From Micromonospora sp. CPCC 205371 (GTDB lineage: Bacteria; Actinomycetota; Actinomycetes; Mycobacteriales; Micromonosporaceae): a stretch of DNA of 46,173 nt. The stretch's first letter is position 1. Every line of letters starts with the position of its first letter. The notes beneath the pieces were generated by a model, which did no database searches, was not told the DNA's origin, and saw nothing but the letters and a program-made list of their open reading frames with translations. Made by a program: the position numbers and the translations under genes. Shown here piece after piece: positions 1 through 7,666 of the stretch. The stretch spans positions 16,491 through 62,663 of the forward strand of contig NZ_JAIBNX010000002.1 in assembly GCF_026130045.1 (NCBI RefSeq), given 5' to 3'.

Positions 1-328
1 CGACCCGGCTCTGGAAGAGCCGGGCGTCCAACTCGCTGGCTCCCAGCCGCAGCCGGTACGCGTTGCCCTCGGTGGCGATCGTGGGCTGCTCGGGCACGGG
101 CCCCACGGCCAGCAGCCGGCGAAGCGCGGAGATGCTGTTCTGGACCTGGCGCTTGGCGGTGGTCGGCGGATTCTCGTCCCACACCGCCTCGATCAGGGTA
201 TCCAGCGACACCGCCTTGCCGGCGTTGACCAGCAGCAGTGCGAGCAGCTGGCGCTGGCGCTGGCCAGTCAGGCGCACCGGACGATCGTGCGCGGATACCT
301 CCAGCGGCCCCAGGACACGGAACTTCAC
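1..328 (-). CDS. SARP/AfsR-type transcriptional regulator, N-terminal part (cut by window edge)
   Basis: Translating the minus strand from a GTG at 328 gives a product beginning MKFRVLGPLEVSAHDRPVRL. This is the winged-helix (Trans_reg_C-like) domain typical of Streptomyces antibiotic regulatory proteins, followed by a QRQRQLLALLL helix and a VWDENPPTTAKRQVQNSIS segment, the usual DNA-recognition region. A purine-rich ribosome site (GGGGGAGG) lies just upstream of the GTG. The gene runs off the left edge after about 109 codons, so the bacterial transcriptional activation domain and any NB-ARC/TPR part are not visible. It lies downstream of the EEP-family gene on the same strand across a 134-base gap, so it probably has its own promoter. 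Confidence 0.85.
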   Translation of the reverse strand, partial: MKFRVLGPLEVSAHDRPVRLTGQRQRQLLALLLVNAGKAVSLDTLIEAVWDENPPTTAKRQVQNSISALRRLLAVGPVPEQPTIATEGNAYRLRLGASELDARLFQSRV

Positions 329-462
329 CCGGACCTCCCCCGTAAGCTCCCCATCGCCGGCGATCGCAATCGGCCCAGCCGTCGCCCAACGGGTGGCCGA
401 CACTCATCGTAGCCGTGCACAAATAGATCAGCACGAATGATGCCGGCGTGCCGCTTCGGGCC

Positions 463-1257
463 TCACCCGAGATCGGCCACGAGACCGAAGTGGTCGCTGG
501 CCCAGATCCCGTCGACGGGCTCGGCGAAGAGCAGGTCACAGCGGCGGACGGCGAGCGTGGGCCGGTGTACGCCGCTGCGGACCATGATGTAGTCGATGCG
601 GCGGCCCAGTTCCATGGTCATCTCGCCGGTGTTGACCGCGGGATTGCGGGGATCGAACGTGTAGCCGCGCTCACCGGGGTGGGTGCTTTCCCACGCGTCG
701 CGGTAGCAGACACTGATGCCGTCGAGCGATTGCCGGCCGGTCCAGAAGCGGATGCTGGCCGAGTGCGGCTCGGCATCGAAGTCGCCGGCGAGCACCACGT
801 GCCGATGGTGTGGCTGTGCCAACTCTTCCACGAACCGCGCCGACGCTACGGCCTGTAGCTCCCGCTCGTGCTCGAAGCCGTACTGGTACGAGGGCTTGTG
901 GTGGACGAGCAGGAACGGTCCGACGGGCTCTGGCGCTTCGATCTCCGCCACCGCGACGCTGCCGATCCAGATCGGGTCGACGCGGGGCGTCACGCTCAGG
1001 TCGCGTTCGTGCAGGCGGGCGACGGGCCACCGGCTGGCGATGGAGGCGCCCACACCGTCGGGCGTGCGGCCCGCCTGGTGGACGATCGTGTACTCGGGAC
1101 CGAGCAGGTCGGCGACCTGGTCGTACCCCTCGACGACCACGGACTCCTGGAGCGTGACCAGATCGGGTTCGAGCCGCCGCAAACCTTCGGCGAGGACCTT
1201 GCGACGGTCCGGCCAGGCTCCGTCGCGGTTCCAGACGTTGAGCGTGACGACGCGCAT
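463..1257 (-). CDS. Endonuclease/exonuclease/phosphatase (EEP) family protein
   Basis: This 264-residue protein has the full EEP signature: TLNVWN near residue 5 (metal-binding Asn), LQES near 37 (metal-binding Glu), GDFDAEPHS near 158, RRIDYIMV near 219 and WASDHFGLVADL at the C-terminus (catalytic Asp-His). The family hydrolyses phosphodiester or phosphomonoester bonds with Mg2+, acting on nucleic acids, sphingomyelin or inositol phosphates. The substrate cannot be assigned from sequence. There is no signal peptide, so it is probably cytoplasmic. ATG at 1257 starts directly on the first conserved strand (MRVVTLNVW). The gap to the arsenate reductase upstream is 81 bases. Confidence 0.85.
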   Translation of the reverse strand: MRVVTLNVWNRDGAWPDRRKVLAEGLRRLEPDLVTLQESVVVEGYDQVADLLGPEYTIVHQAGRTPDGVGASIASRWPVARLHERDLSVTPRVDPIWIGSVAVAEIEAPEPVGPFLLVHHKPSYQYGFEHERELQAVASARFVEELAQPHHRHVVLAGDFDAEPHSASIRFWTGRQSLDGISVCYRDAWESTHPGERGYTFDPRNPAVNTGEMTMELGRRIDYIMVRSGVHRPTLAVRRCDLLFAEPVDGIWASDHFGLVADLG

Positions 1258-1338
1258 CCTTCGTCAGTACCCCGGTCGGCCCGGTTCAATGATGCCGTGC
1301 TCGGAGGGCATGAAGCACGACCGACGCCGACGAACCGG

Positions 1339-1755
1339 TCAGGCCGTGCGTGCTGGGATAGCGAGGTCATCGAGCAGGACACGGACTCGCTGCTCGATGT
1401 CGTCGCGGATCGGTCGCACTGCGTCGACGCCGAGGCCGGCGGGGTCGTCGAGTTTCCAGTCTTCGTAGCGTTTGCCGGGGAAGACCGGGCAGGCATCGCC
1501 GCAGCCCATGGTGACGATGACGTCGGAGGCTTGGGCGGCGTCCCAGGTGAGCTTGGTGGGAGTCTGGTCGGTGATGTCGATGCCGACCTCACGCATGGCT
1601 TCGACGGCGGCTGGGTTGATCTGGTCGGCGGGTTCGGAGCCGGCGGAGCGGACTTCGACGGCGTCGCCGGCGAGGTGGCGCAGCCAGCCGGCGGCCATCT
1701 GGGAGCGGCCGGCGTTGTGGACGCAGACGAACAGGACGCTGGGCTTGTCGCTCAT
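1339..1755 (-). CDS. arsC: Arsenate reductase ArsC (low-molecular-weight phosphatase fold)
   Basis: This 138-residue protein has the P-loop CVHNAGR (nucleophile Cys11, Arg17, a CX5R motif) and the MGCGDACP motif with Cys85 and Cys89, which form the redox relay in this family. It reduces As(V) to As(III) using thioredoxin or mycothiol-type reductants in the cytoplasm. Its ATG overlaps the aquaporin stop by 4 bases (1752-1755), so it is the last gene of a leftward operon that also encodes an ArsR-ArsC fusion, a broken ArsC and a channel. It is intact and is probably the main soluble reductase here, because its paralogue at 2546-3231 is frameshifted. Confidence 0.95.
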   Translation of the reverse strand: MSDKPSVLFVCVHNAGRSQMAAGWLRHLAGDAVEVRSAGSEPADQINPAAVEAMREVGIDITDQTPTKLTWDAAQASDVIVTMGCGDACPVFPGKRYEDWKLDDPAGLGVDAVRPIRDDIEQRVRVLLDDLAIPARTA

Positions 1756-2549
1756 GACGGTGATGATTCCTCCGAAGTGGACAGAATGGTTTCGCGGGTG
1801 CGGACTCGATGGTCGGTAGCGGGTTCGGCGCCGTCGTGGGCGACGACGACGTGGTCGGCGGCCCGCTCAACGCCCGGGTACAGGACCAGCAACAGCGCTG
1901 TGCCGATGACCAAGCCGGCCACCTGCGCGATAGCGAAGGTCGGTACGGAGGACGGGGCGATGCCGGCGAAGGTGTCGGTGAACGCGCGGCCGATGGTGAC
2001 GGCGGGGTTGGCGAAGCTGGTCGAGCTGGTGAACCAGTAGGCGGCGCCGATGTAGGCGCCGACCGCCGCTGGGGCGACCGGGGCGCGACCGGAGCGGGCG
2101 AGGGCGAAGATGAGCAGGATCAGCCCGGTGGTGGCGACGACCTCGCCGAGCCACAGATGCCCCGCGGCGCGGTCCTTGCCGGAGAAGTCGACGGCGGGCA
2201 GGGCGAACATCAGGTTGGCCAGGATCGAGCCGGCGATCGCGCCCATGGTCTGCGCGAGGACGTACCCGCCGAGTTGGCTGGCGGTGAGGCCGGTGCCAGC
2301 GCGGCGGCCGAGGAACCAGTCCGCGGCGGACACGACCGGGTTGAAGTGGGCGCCGGAGACAGGCCCGAAGGTGAGGATCAGCGCCCCGAGCGCGAGGGCG
2401 GTGGCGATCGAGTTTTCCAGCAGTTGCAGGCCGACATCATTGGGTGAGAGTTGGGTGGCCATGATGCCGGAGCCGACGACGGCGGTGACCAGCAGCGCGG
2501 TGCCGAGGAACTCGGCCAGCAGTCGCCGCGACAGTGCGGGGTGGGTCAT
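1752..2549 (-). CDS. MIP-family aquaglyceroporin of the arsenic operon
   Basis: This 265-residue polytopic protein has about six membrane spans and the two half-helix pore motifs of the major intrinsic protein family. The first is NPV (residues 70-72, in SGAHFNPVVS) and the second NPA (around residues 180-183, in SFANPAVTIGR). In some ars operons (the Sinorhizobium aqpS case is the known precedent) such a channel replaces ArsB/Acr3, letting As(III) made by ArsC leave down its gradient. No ArsB or Acr3 gene is seen in this window, which fits that role. Start ATG 2549 overlaps the preceding arsC stop by 4 bases. A longer upstream reading in the same frame is only the antisense shadow of that gene. 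Confidence 0.9.
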   Translation of the reverse strand: MTHPALSRRLLAEFLGTALLVTAVVGSGIMATQLSPNDVGLQLLENSIATALALGALILTFGPVSGAHFNPVVSAADWFLGRRAGTGLTASQLGGYVLAQTMGAIAGSILANLMFALPAVDFSGKDRAAGHLWLGEVVATTGLILLIFALARSGRAPVAPAAVGAYIGAAYWFTSSTSFANPAVTIGRAFTDTFAGIAPSSVPTFAIAQVAGLVIGTALLLVLYPGVERAADHVVVAHDGAEPATDHRVRTRETILSTSEESSPS

Positions 2550-3231
2550 CGAGCGGTCACACCGATCTGGTCGAGCAGGTGACGGACGCGGCGTTCCAGG
2601 TCGTCGCGGATGGGTCGGACCTGTTCGACGGTGAGGCCGGCCGGGTCGTCGAGGTCCCAGTTCTCGTACCGCGTGCCGGGGAGGATCGGGCAGGCGTCGC
2701 CGCAGCCCATGGTGATGACCAGGTCGGCGGCCCGGATGATCTCGTCGGTCCACGGTTTGGGGTACTCGCCGGTGATGTCGATGCCGCGTTCGGCCATGGC
2801 GGGGACGGCCGCCGGGTTGATCGCGGCCTCGGGTTCGGGGCCACCGGACCAGCCGACCGCGGCGTGGCCGGGGGGGGGGGGGGAGGAGGCCCGGCGAGGT
2901 GGGTGAAGAAGCCCAGGGCCATCTGGGAGCGGCCGGCGTTGTGGGTGCACAGGAACAGCACGACAGGCTTGCCGTCGCGGTGGTGGCCTTCGACGCGGGC
3001 GAGGGCTTGCAGGCGCTGCCGGGCGAAGCGTTCGGCCAGCAGGGGCAGGAAGTTGGGTACGGTGCTGCGGCCGGCGAACTGGTCGTAACTGGTGTGCAGG
3101 AACCGTTCGATGGTTTCCGGGCCGTAGACGCCATCGAACTCGTCGGCCAGGTGCACAGCGGCGGTGTTCAGTGCGAGTTGCTGGTCGATGGACAGGTCTT
3201 GGTGCCAGGTCGTCCTGGTGGCGTCAGCCAT
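2546..3231 (-). pseudogene. arsC: Arsenate reductase with N-terminal helical domain, frameshifted at a C/G homopolymer
   Basis: From ATG 3231 the protein reads MADATRTTWHQDLSIDQQ, then an about 90-residue all-helical domain, then VVLFLCTHNAGRSQMALGF (the P-loop). It then enters a proline run encoded by a 14-C tract (14 G on the plus strand, 2870-2883) and loses frame. The other frame continues with a perfect ArsC C-terminal part (AVGWSGGPEPEAAINPAAV, MGCGDACPILPG, DDPAGLTVEQVRPIRDD) to the stop at 2546. A tract of 12 or 15 C would restore one frame of about 228 codons. This is either an assembly or read error, a real null mutation, or a slippage switch. The gene overlaps its upstream neighbour by 8 bases and its downstream neighbour by 4. 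Confidence 0.85.
2870..2883 (+). repeat. 14-base G homopolymer inside arsC
   Basis: An uninterrupted run of 14 G lies exactly where the arsenate reductase reading frame breaks. Intact homologues encode only about three residues between the HLAG helix end and the AV-WSGG strand, so the proline-coding tract itself looks like an insertion or expansion. The only comparable tract I noticed is the C run at the right edge of the window, which raises the suspicion of a sequencing artefact. Confidence 0.9.
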
Positions 3232-3934
3232 GGTCGGCTCCGGTGGTGAGGGTCGGTGCGAGGCGGTCGATGCGGGCGGCGATGTCGGTGTAGGCGGTCT
3301 CGAAGGCGGCGTCGGTGTCGACGCGGACCGGGTCGGGGATCGACCAGTGCAGCCGAGGCCGGGCCGGGCCAGCGGCGACGTGCTGGCCGGTGAGGTCTTC
3401 GTAGGCGTTGTCGCACACCGCGATCACCAGATCGCCGTCGTGGACCACGTCGGTGACGTGGGCCGTGCCGGTGGGGTCGAGGGTGAGCCCGTGCCGGTGG
3501 GCGACCTTGACCGCGCGGGGATGCACCTTCGCGGCTGGGCGGGTGCCGGCGGAAGCCGCCGGGCCCGCGGCGCGCTGGCGCCACAGGGCGGCGGCCAGCT
3601 GGGAGCGGGCCGAGTTGTGGGTGCACACGAACACCACCCGATCCGCCGCCGCGAGGGGCGGTGCCGTGAGCGCGGCGAGCGTGTCGGGTTGCAGCCGCAG
3701 GTAGGTGCGGCGCCGGTCGCCCTCGGACCGGGTACGCACGACCAGGCCGACGTCGACGAGCGTCTTGACGTGGTGGGCGACCAGGTTGGTGGGCATGCCG
3801 AGGTGGTGCCCGATCTCGCCGGGTGAGGCGTCGCCCAGCGCGAGCGCGTCCACGATCGCCAGGCGTGCCGGGTCGCCGAGCGCCGCATAGATCCGCGACC
3901 GACGCTCAACCGGCAAGGAAAGCTCAGTAGTCAT
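3224..3934 (-). CDS. ArsR-ArsC fusion: arsenic-type repressor joined to arsenate reductase domain
   Basis: Residues 1-90 of this 236-residue protein form an ArsR/SmtB winged helix (ALGDPARLAIVDAL, GEIGHHLGMPTNLVAHHVKTLVDVGLV). Residues about 98-230 form a low-molecular-weight phosphatase/arsenate reductase domain with the P-loop CTHNSAR (Cys104, Arg110), AVCDNAYED around 175 and the late SIPDP loop. It probably represses the leftward ars arm and may sense arsenic through, or alongside, its reductase domain; both are inferences. ATG 3934 is the first gene of the arm and lies within a small inverted repeat that could be its own operator. Its end overlaps the next arsC by 8 bases. Confidence 0.9.
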   Translation of the reverse strand: MTTELSLPVERRSRIYAALGDPARLAIVDALALGDASPGEIGHHLGMPTNLVAHHVKTLVDVGLVVRTRSEGDRRRTYLRLQPDTLAALTAPPLAAADRVVFVCTHNSARSQLAAALWRQRAAGPAASAGTRPAAKVHPRAVKVAHRHGLTLDPTGTAHVTDVVHDGDLVIAVCDNAYEDLTGQHVAAGPARPRLHWSIPDPVRVDTDAAFETAYTDIAARIDRLAPTLTTGADHG

Positions 3935-3950
3935 TGAGTCAATAGTGACT
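3934..3950. promoter_or_regulatory. Candidate ArsR operator at the start of the leftward ars arm
   Basis: Two overlapping inverted repeats begin at the fusion gene's start codon: TTGA-G-TCAA (3934-3942) and AGTCA-N4-TGACT (3937-3950). They are AT-rich relative to the surroundings and sit where a repressor would block transcription. Binding by either ArsR protein is inferred. Confidence 0.45.
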
Positions 3951-4022
3951 GACTAACCTTCGCCCGGTCAAGCCGAGCCCTCAGGGCCCGGATGACCACC
4001 ACGACCGACCCGAGCTACACTT

Positions 4023-4047
4023 CATCGTTGATCGGCGATTGACGATG
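4023..4047. promoter_or_regulatory. Candidate ArsR operator before the rightward ars arm
   Basis: CATCGT (4023-4028) and ACGATG (4042-4047) form a perfect inverted repeat with a 13-base centre that itself contains TTGATC and GATTGA. It ends a few bases before the ArsR start, a usual place for SmtB/ArsR autoregulatory operators. No experimental consensus was available to compare. Confidence 0.45.
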
Positions 4048-4051
4048 GTAG

Positions 4052-4390
4052 GTGGGTTTGGTGGCCGAGTTGTTGGACCGCGACACCGCGGCACGGTACG
4101 CGTCCTGGTTTCGGGCGCTGGCGGACCCGAGCCGGGTACAGATCGTGGAGTACCTGGCCCGGCAGGGGCGGCCGATGCCGGTCGGGCAGATCGTCGCCGC
4201 CATGGGGTTGGCGCAGTCGACGGTCTCCCAGCACCTGAAGATCCTCGCCGACGTGCGGTTCGTGCTCGTCGAAGAGGTCGGCACCGCCCGCCACTATCGG
4301 ATCAACGACAACTGCGTCCAATGCTTCCCGTCGGCCGCCGACGTCGTCATGGGCAACCCGCCACCCGCACCGATCGAGCCATGCTCATGA
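4052..4390 (+). CDS. arsR: ArsR/SmtB-family metalloregulator
   Basis: This 112-residue winged-helix repressor has ALADPSRVQIVEYL in the first helices and the recognition helix AQSTVSQHLKILADV near 54-68. The usual metal-binding Cys in the recognition helix is absent. Instead Cys88 and Cys91 (NDNCVQC) and Cys111 lie toward the C-terminus, so As(III) is probably sensed by this C-terminal group. The start is GTG 4052 or GTG 4061. Both are in frame, and 4061 has the better spaced purine stretch. The stop overlaps the acetyltransferase ATG, so it leads a rightward three-gene operon (regulator, ArsN-like, monooxygenase). Confidence 0.92.
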   Translation: MGLVAELLDRDTAARYASWFRALADPSRVQIVEYLARQGRPMPVGQIVAAMGLAQSTVSQHLKILADVRFVLVEEVGTARHYRINDNCVQCFPSAADVVMGNPPPAPIEPCS

Positions 4391-4884
4391 AGATCCGGCC
4401 CATGCACCAGGATGACGCCGACGCGGTGTTGGCGATCTACCAGGCCGGCCTGGACACCGGTCACGCCAGCTTTGAGACCAAAGCGCCGTCGTGGGCGGCC
4501 TTCGACGCCAGCAAGTTGCCCGCTCACCGGTGCGTCGCCGTCGACGGCGACGGCGCGGTGACCGGCTGGGTGGCGGTCTGCCCGGTGTCGAGCCGGCCGG
4601 TGTACGCCGGGGTCGTGGAGCACTCCGTCTACGTCGACCCGACCCTTCACGGCCAAGGTGTCGGGCGGGCGCTGCTGGCCGCGATGATCGCCTCGACCGA
4701 GGCGGCGGGAATCTGGACCATCCAGTCCGGTGTCTTCCCCGAGAACGCAGCCAGCCTCGCCCTGCACCGGCGGGCCGGGTTCCGCGTCGTCGGTGTTCGC
4801 GAGCGGGTCGGCCGGCACGCCGCCCACCACGGCCGATGGCGCGACGTGATGTTCATCGAACGCCGCAGCCCGGCCATCATCTGA
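4387..4884 (+). CDS. arsN: ArsN-like GNAT N-acetyltransferase
   Basis: This 165-residue GNAT protein begins MKIRPMHQDDADAVLAIYQ. It has the acetyl-CoA loop HGQGVGRALL near 95 and the FPENAASLALHRRAGFR signature near 122, then GRHAAHHGRWRDVMFIER. The pattern matches the phosphinothricin acetyltransferase/ArsN family. ArsN1 proteins acetylate the alpha-amino group of arsinothricin, an arsenic-containing glutamate mimic, and so detoxify it. Position inside an ars operon favours arsinothricin over phosphinothricin as substrate, but sequence alone does not prove it. ATG 4387 overlaps the arsR stop (ATGA); ATG 4381 is an alternative two codons earlier. Confidence 0.85.
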   Translation: MKIRPMHQDDADAVLAIYQAGLDTGHASFETKAPSWAAFDASKLPAHRCVAVDGDGAVTGWVAVCPVSSRPVYAGVVEHSVYVDPTLHGQGVGRALLAAMIASTEAAGIWTIQSGVFPENAASLALHRRAGFRVVGVRERVGRHAAHHGRWRDVMFIERRSPAII

Positions 4885-4923
4885 ACCATTAATTCGATAG
4901 CAGTCGAGACAGGAGTTTTGTTT

Positions 4924-6210
4924 GTGGAGACCCGTCTGGACGACCTGCCGGTCGTCGTCATCGGCGCCGGGCCGGTCGGCCTGGCCGCCGCCGCGCACCT
5001 GCGCGAGCGTGCCCTGCCCTTCACCGTCCTGGAGGCCGGTGACGGCCCGGCCGCGGCGGTACGGCAATGGGGGCACGTGCGGCTGTTCTCCCCCTGGCGG
5101 TACGACATCGACGCGGCCGGCCGCTGGCTGCTGACCGAGGCGGGTTGGGTCGAGCCCGACCTTGAGGTGTTGCCGACCGGCGGGCAGTTGGCCGCCGACT
5201 ATCTGCGGCCCCTCGCGGACCTGCCCGCCCTCAAACCTCACATCCGGTACGGCGCGCGGGTGGTCGCGGTCACCCGGCAGGGCCTGGACCGGGTCCGCAC
5301 CGCCGGCCGCGAGTCCACACCGTTCCTGGTCCGGCTCGCCGACAGCACCGACCTGCTGGCGCGGGCGGTGATCGACGCCTCCGGCACCTGGGGCACCCCA
5401 AACGTGCTCGGCGGCGCCGGCATCCCGGCGCACGGCGAGCCCGCCGCCGGCCGGTACGTCGACCACGCGCTGCCGGATGTCCTCGGCGTCGACCGGTACC
5501 GGTACGCGGGCAAGCGGACGCTGGTGGTAGGCGCCGGCCACTCCGCCGCCACCACCCTCCTCGCGCTGGCCGAGCTCGCCGAACAGGAGCCGGGCACCGG
5601 CGTGCTGTGGGCGATCCGCTCGACCAGCCCGACCCGCACCTACGGCGGCGAGGCCGCCGACGCTCTGCCCGCCCGCGGCGCGCTCGGCTCCCGGCTCCGC
5701 GCACACGTCGAGTCCGGCGCCGTCGAACTGCTGCCCGCCTTCGCGGTCCACGCCATCACACCGGCACCGGACGGCGGCGCACAGGTCTCCGACGGCACCC
5801 GCACGGTCACCGTCGACCGGATCGTCGCCGCCACCGGCTTCCGCCCCGACCACGGTTTCGTCGCCGAACTGCGCCTGGACCTGGACCCGGTGCTCGGCTC
5901 CACCCGGGCTCTGGCGCCGCTGATCGACCCCAACGAGCACTCCTGCGGCACCGTTCCCCCGCACGGGGTGGACGAGCTAGCCCACCCCGAGCCCGGCTTC
6001 TACGCCATCGGCGTCAAGTCCTACGGCCGCGCACCCACCTTCCTGCTCGCTACCGGCTACGAGCAGGCCCGCTCCGTGGTCGCCGCCCTCGCCGGGGACT
6101 GGACGGCCGCCCGCGACGTCCAACTCGACCTGCCCGAAACCGGCGTCCGCGACAGCAGCCAGCCGGTGGACAGCGACCGGATCGAGGACGGCGGCGGCTG
6201 CTGCGGCTGA
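4924..6210 (+). CDS. FAD/NAD(P)H-dependent monooxygenase-like flavoprotein of the ars cluster
   Basis: This 428-residue protein has two Rossmann motifs: VVVIGAGPVGLAAAAHL at the N-terminus for FAD, and TLVVGAGHSAATTLLAL near 200 for NAD(P)H. It also has a late ATGFRPDH motif, as in flavin-containing monooxygenases and related pyridine-nucleotide oxidoreductases. Similar flavoproteins in actinobacterial ars islands have been called ArsO. The reaction is unproven, but oxidation of an organoarsenical or a thiol is plausible. The C-terminus ends in a Gly-rich CC motif that could bind As(III). GTG 4924 is chosen because AGGAG sits 8 bases upstream; a TTG at 4918 is less likely. It is the last gene of the rightward arm, 39 bases after arsN. 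Confidence 0.8.
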   Translation: METRLDDLPVVVIGAGPVGLAAAAHLRERALPFTVLEAGDGPAAAVRQWGHVRLFSPWRYDIDAAGRWLLTEAGWVEPDLEVLPTGGQLAADYLRPLADLPALKPHIRYGARVVAVTRQGLDRVRTAGRESTPFLVRLADSTDLLARAVIDASGTWGTPNVLGGAGIPAHGEPAAGRYVDHALPDVLGVDRYRYAGKRTLVVGAGHSAATTLLALAELAEQEPGTGVLWAIRSTSPTRTYGGEAADALPARGALGSRLRAHVESGAVELLPAFAVHAITPAPDGGAQVSDGTRTVTVDRIVAATGFRPDHGFVAELRLDLDPVLGSTRALAPLIDPNEHSCGTVPPHGVDELAHPEPGFYAIGVKSYGRAPTFLLATGYEQARSVVAALAGDWTAARDVQLDLPETGVRDSSQPVDSDRIEDGGGCCG

Positions 6211-6448
6211 CCCCAGAGCACCGTGGCTCGTCGCGGCGCTGGCGCCGCCATGGCCGCGATGACCGTCCACCTCGTCGGCTTCCTCGTCCACCAAGGACAC
6301 CGGCGGGTATCCGGCCGTGCTGGCCACGATCGGCGCACTCTGCGTGGTCGCCGCCGTCGGTGTCCTCGCCCGCGCCACCTCGCCTGCACCGGTGAGACTC
6401 GGCCCGCGTGCGGTTCGTCGACCCGCCAGCAACTCGGCGACGGTGGCC

Positions 6449-7666
6449 TCAGCTGAGCCGCAGCCGGGCGGCGCGGCCGGTGAGGTAGCGCTGTTCGGGC
6501 AGGTTGGCGGTCATGCGGGCGGCCCGCAGGTAGCAGGCGCGGGCCGCGGTGAGGTTGCCGGACTGTTCGAGCAGGTGGGCGCGGACGGCCTCCAAGCGGT
6601 GGGTGTGTGCCATCCGCTCGTCCGTGTCGAGGGTGCCGAGCAGGGCCAGGCCGGCGGTGGGGCCGTGGACCATGGCCAGGGCGACCGCGCGGCTGAGGGT
6701 CACGACCGGCCCGGGCTCGACGTCGGCGAGCAGGCTGTAGAGGGCGAGGATTTGCGACCAGTCGGTCTCGCCGGCGGTGGCGGCCTCGTCGTGGAGTGCG
6801 GCGATGGCGGCCTGGATCTGGTACGCGCCGATGGGACCGGTGCCCAGGGTGCGCGTCAGCAGGGACTGGCCCTCGGCGATCGCGGTGTGGTCCCAGCGGG
6901 TGCGGTCCTGGTCGGCCAGCGGCACGATCGACCCGTCGGCGTCGGTGCGGGCGGCACGGCGGGCGTCGGTGAGCAGCATGAGCGCGAGCAGCCCGGCGAC
7001 CTCGGGCTCGCGGGGCAGCAGGCGGTGTAGCAGCCGCGCGAGCCGGATCGCTTCCGCGGTCAGGTCGGCGCGGTGCAGGCTCGGCCCGGCGCTGGTCGCG
7101 TAGCCCTCATTGAAGATGAGGTAGAGCACGTGCAGCACGACGCCGAGCCGCCCCGCCCGCTCAGCCGCCGGAGGCAGCGTGAACTGTGACCCGGCGTCAC
7201 GGATCCGCTGTTTGGCCCGCCGGATGCGTTGAGACATCGTGTCTTCGGGGACGAGGAACGCGGCCGCGATCTCGGCGGTGCTCAGCCCGCCGACGGCTCG
7301 CAGCGTGAGCGCCAGTTGGGAGGGCGCCGACAGGACCGGGTGGCAGCACAGGAACAGCAGCACCAGCGTGTCGCCGTCCGCGACCGTGGCGCGCTCGGCC
7401 GGGTCGAGGGCGGCCTGCGCTTCCCGCCGCCGGCGGGCGCTGTCGGTGCGCCAGTAGTCGACCAGCGCCCGGGTCGCGACCGTGTACAGCCAGGCGCGGG
7501 GCCGCTCCGGGATGCCGCCGGCCGGCCATTGAACCGTGGCGGCCAGCAGCGCCTCTTGGACGGCGTCCTCGCAGGCGTCGAACTGCCCGTGCCGGCGGGT
7601 CAGCGCGCCGAGGACCTGCGGCGCGAGGTCACGCAGCAGGTCACCGAGCGCGGGCGTCGACGTCAT
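6449..7666 (-). CDS. ECF42-type RNA polymerase sigma factor with long C-terminal helical extension
   Basis: This 405-residue protein has sigma region 2 near 10-80 (FDACEDAVQEALLAATVQWP, RPRAWLYTVATRALVDYWR) and region 4 near 125-175 (LTLRAVGGLSTAEIAAAFLVPEDTM). About 220 further residues rich in helices include LYLIFNEGY and tetratricopeptide-like pairs. This long tail and a YCII/DGPF partner gene are known marks of the ECF42 group, which lacks a classical membrane anti-sigma factor. The ATG at 7666 overlaps the stop of the YCII gene by 4 bases, so the two are translationally coupled. The tail probably controls activity. A second copy of the module is at 23597-25172. Confidence 0.9.
   Translation of the reverse strand: MTSTPALGDLLRDLAPQVLGALTRRHGQFDACEDAVQEALLAATVQWPAGGIPERPRAWLYTVATRALVDYWRTDSARRRREAQAALDPAERATVADGDTLVLLFLCCHPVLSAPSQLALTLRAVGGLSTAEIAAAFLVPEDTMSQRIRRAKQRIRDAGSQFTLPPAAERAGRLGVVLHVLYLIFNEGYATSAGPSLHRADLTAEAIRLARLLHRLLPREPEVAGLLALMLLTDARRAARTDADGSIVPLADQDRTRWDHTAIAEGQSLLTRTLGTGPIGAYQIQAAIAALHDEAATAGETDWSQILALYSLLADVEPGPVVTLSRAVALAMVHGPTAGLALLGTLDTDERMAHTHRLEAVRAHLLEQSGNLTAARACYLRAARMTANLPEQRYLTGRAARLRLS

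Noticed and set aside
4294-5964. Long minus-strand open frame opposite the ArsN and flavoprotein genes
   Set aside because: Its composition is low-complexity Gly/Arg/Val/Asp, typical of GC-rich antisense. The plus-strand genes have clear motifs and fitting ribosome sites.
6211-6448. Possible small hydrophobic gene or broken remnant (for example GTG 6317, LATIGALCVVAAVGVLA)
   Set aside because: No ribosome site, the hydrophobic pattern switches frame midway, and the frame runs into the convergent sigma-factor gene. A decayed gene is possible but not supportable.
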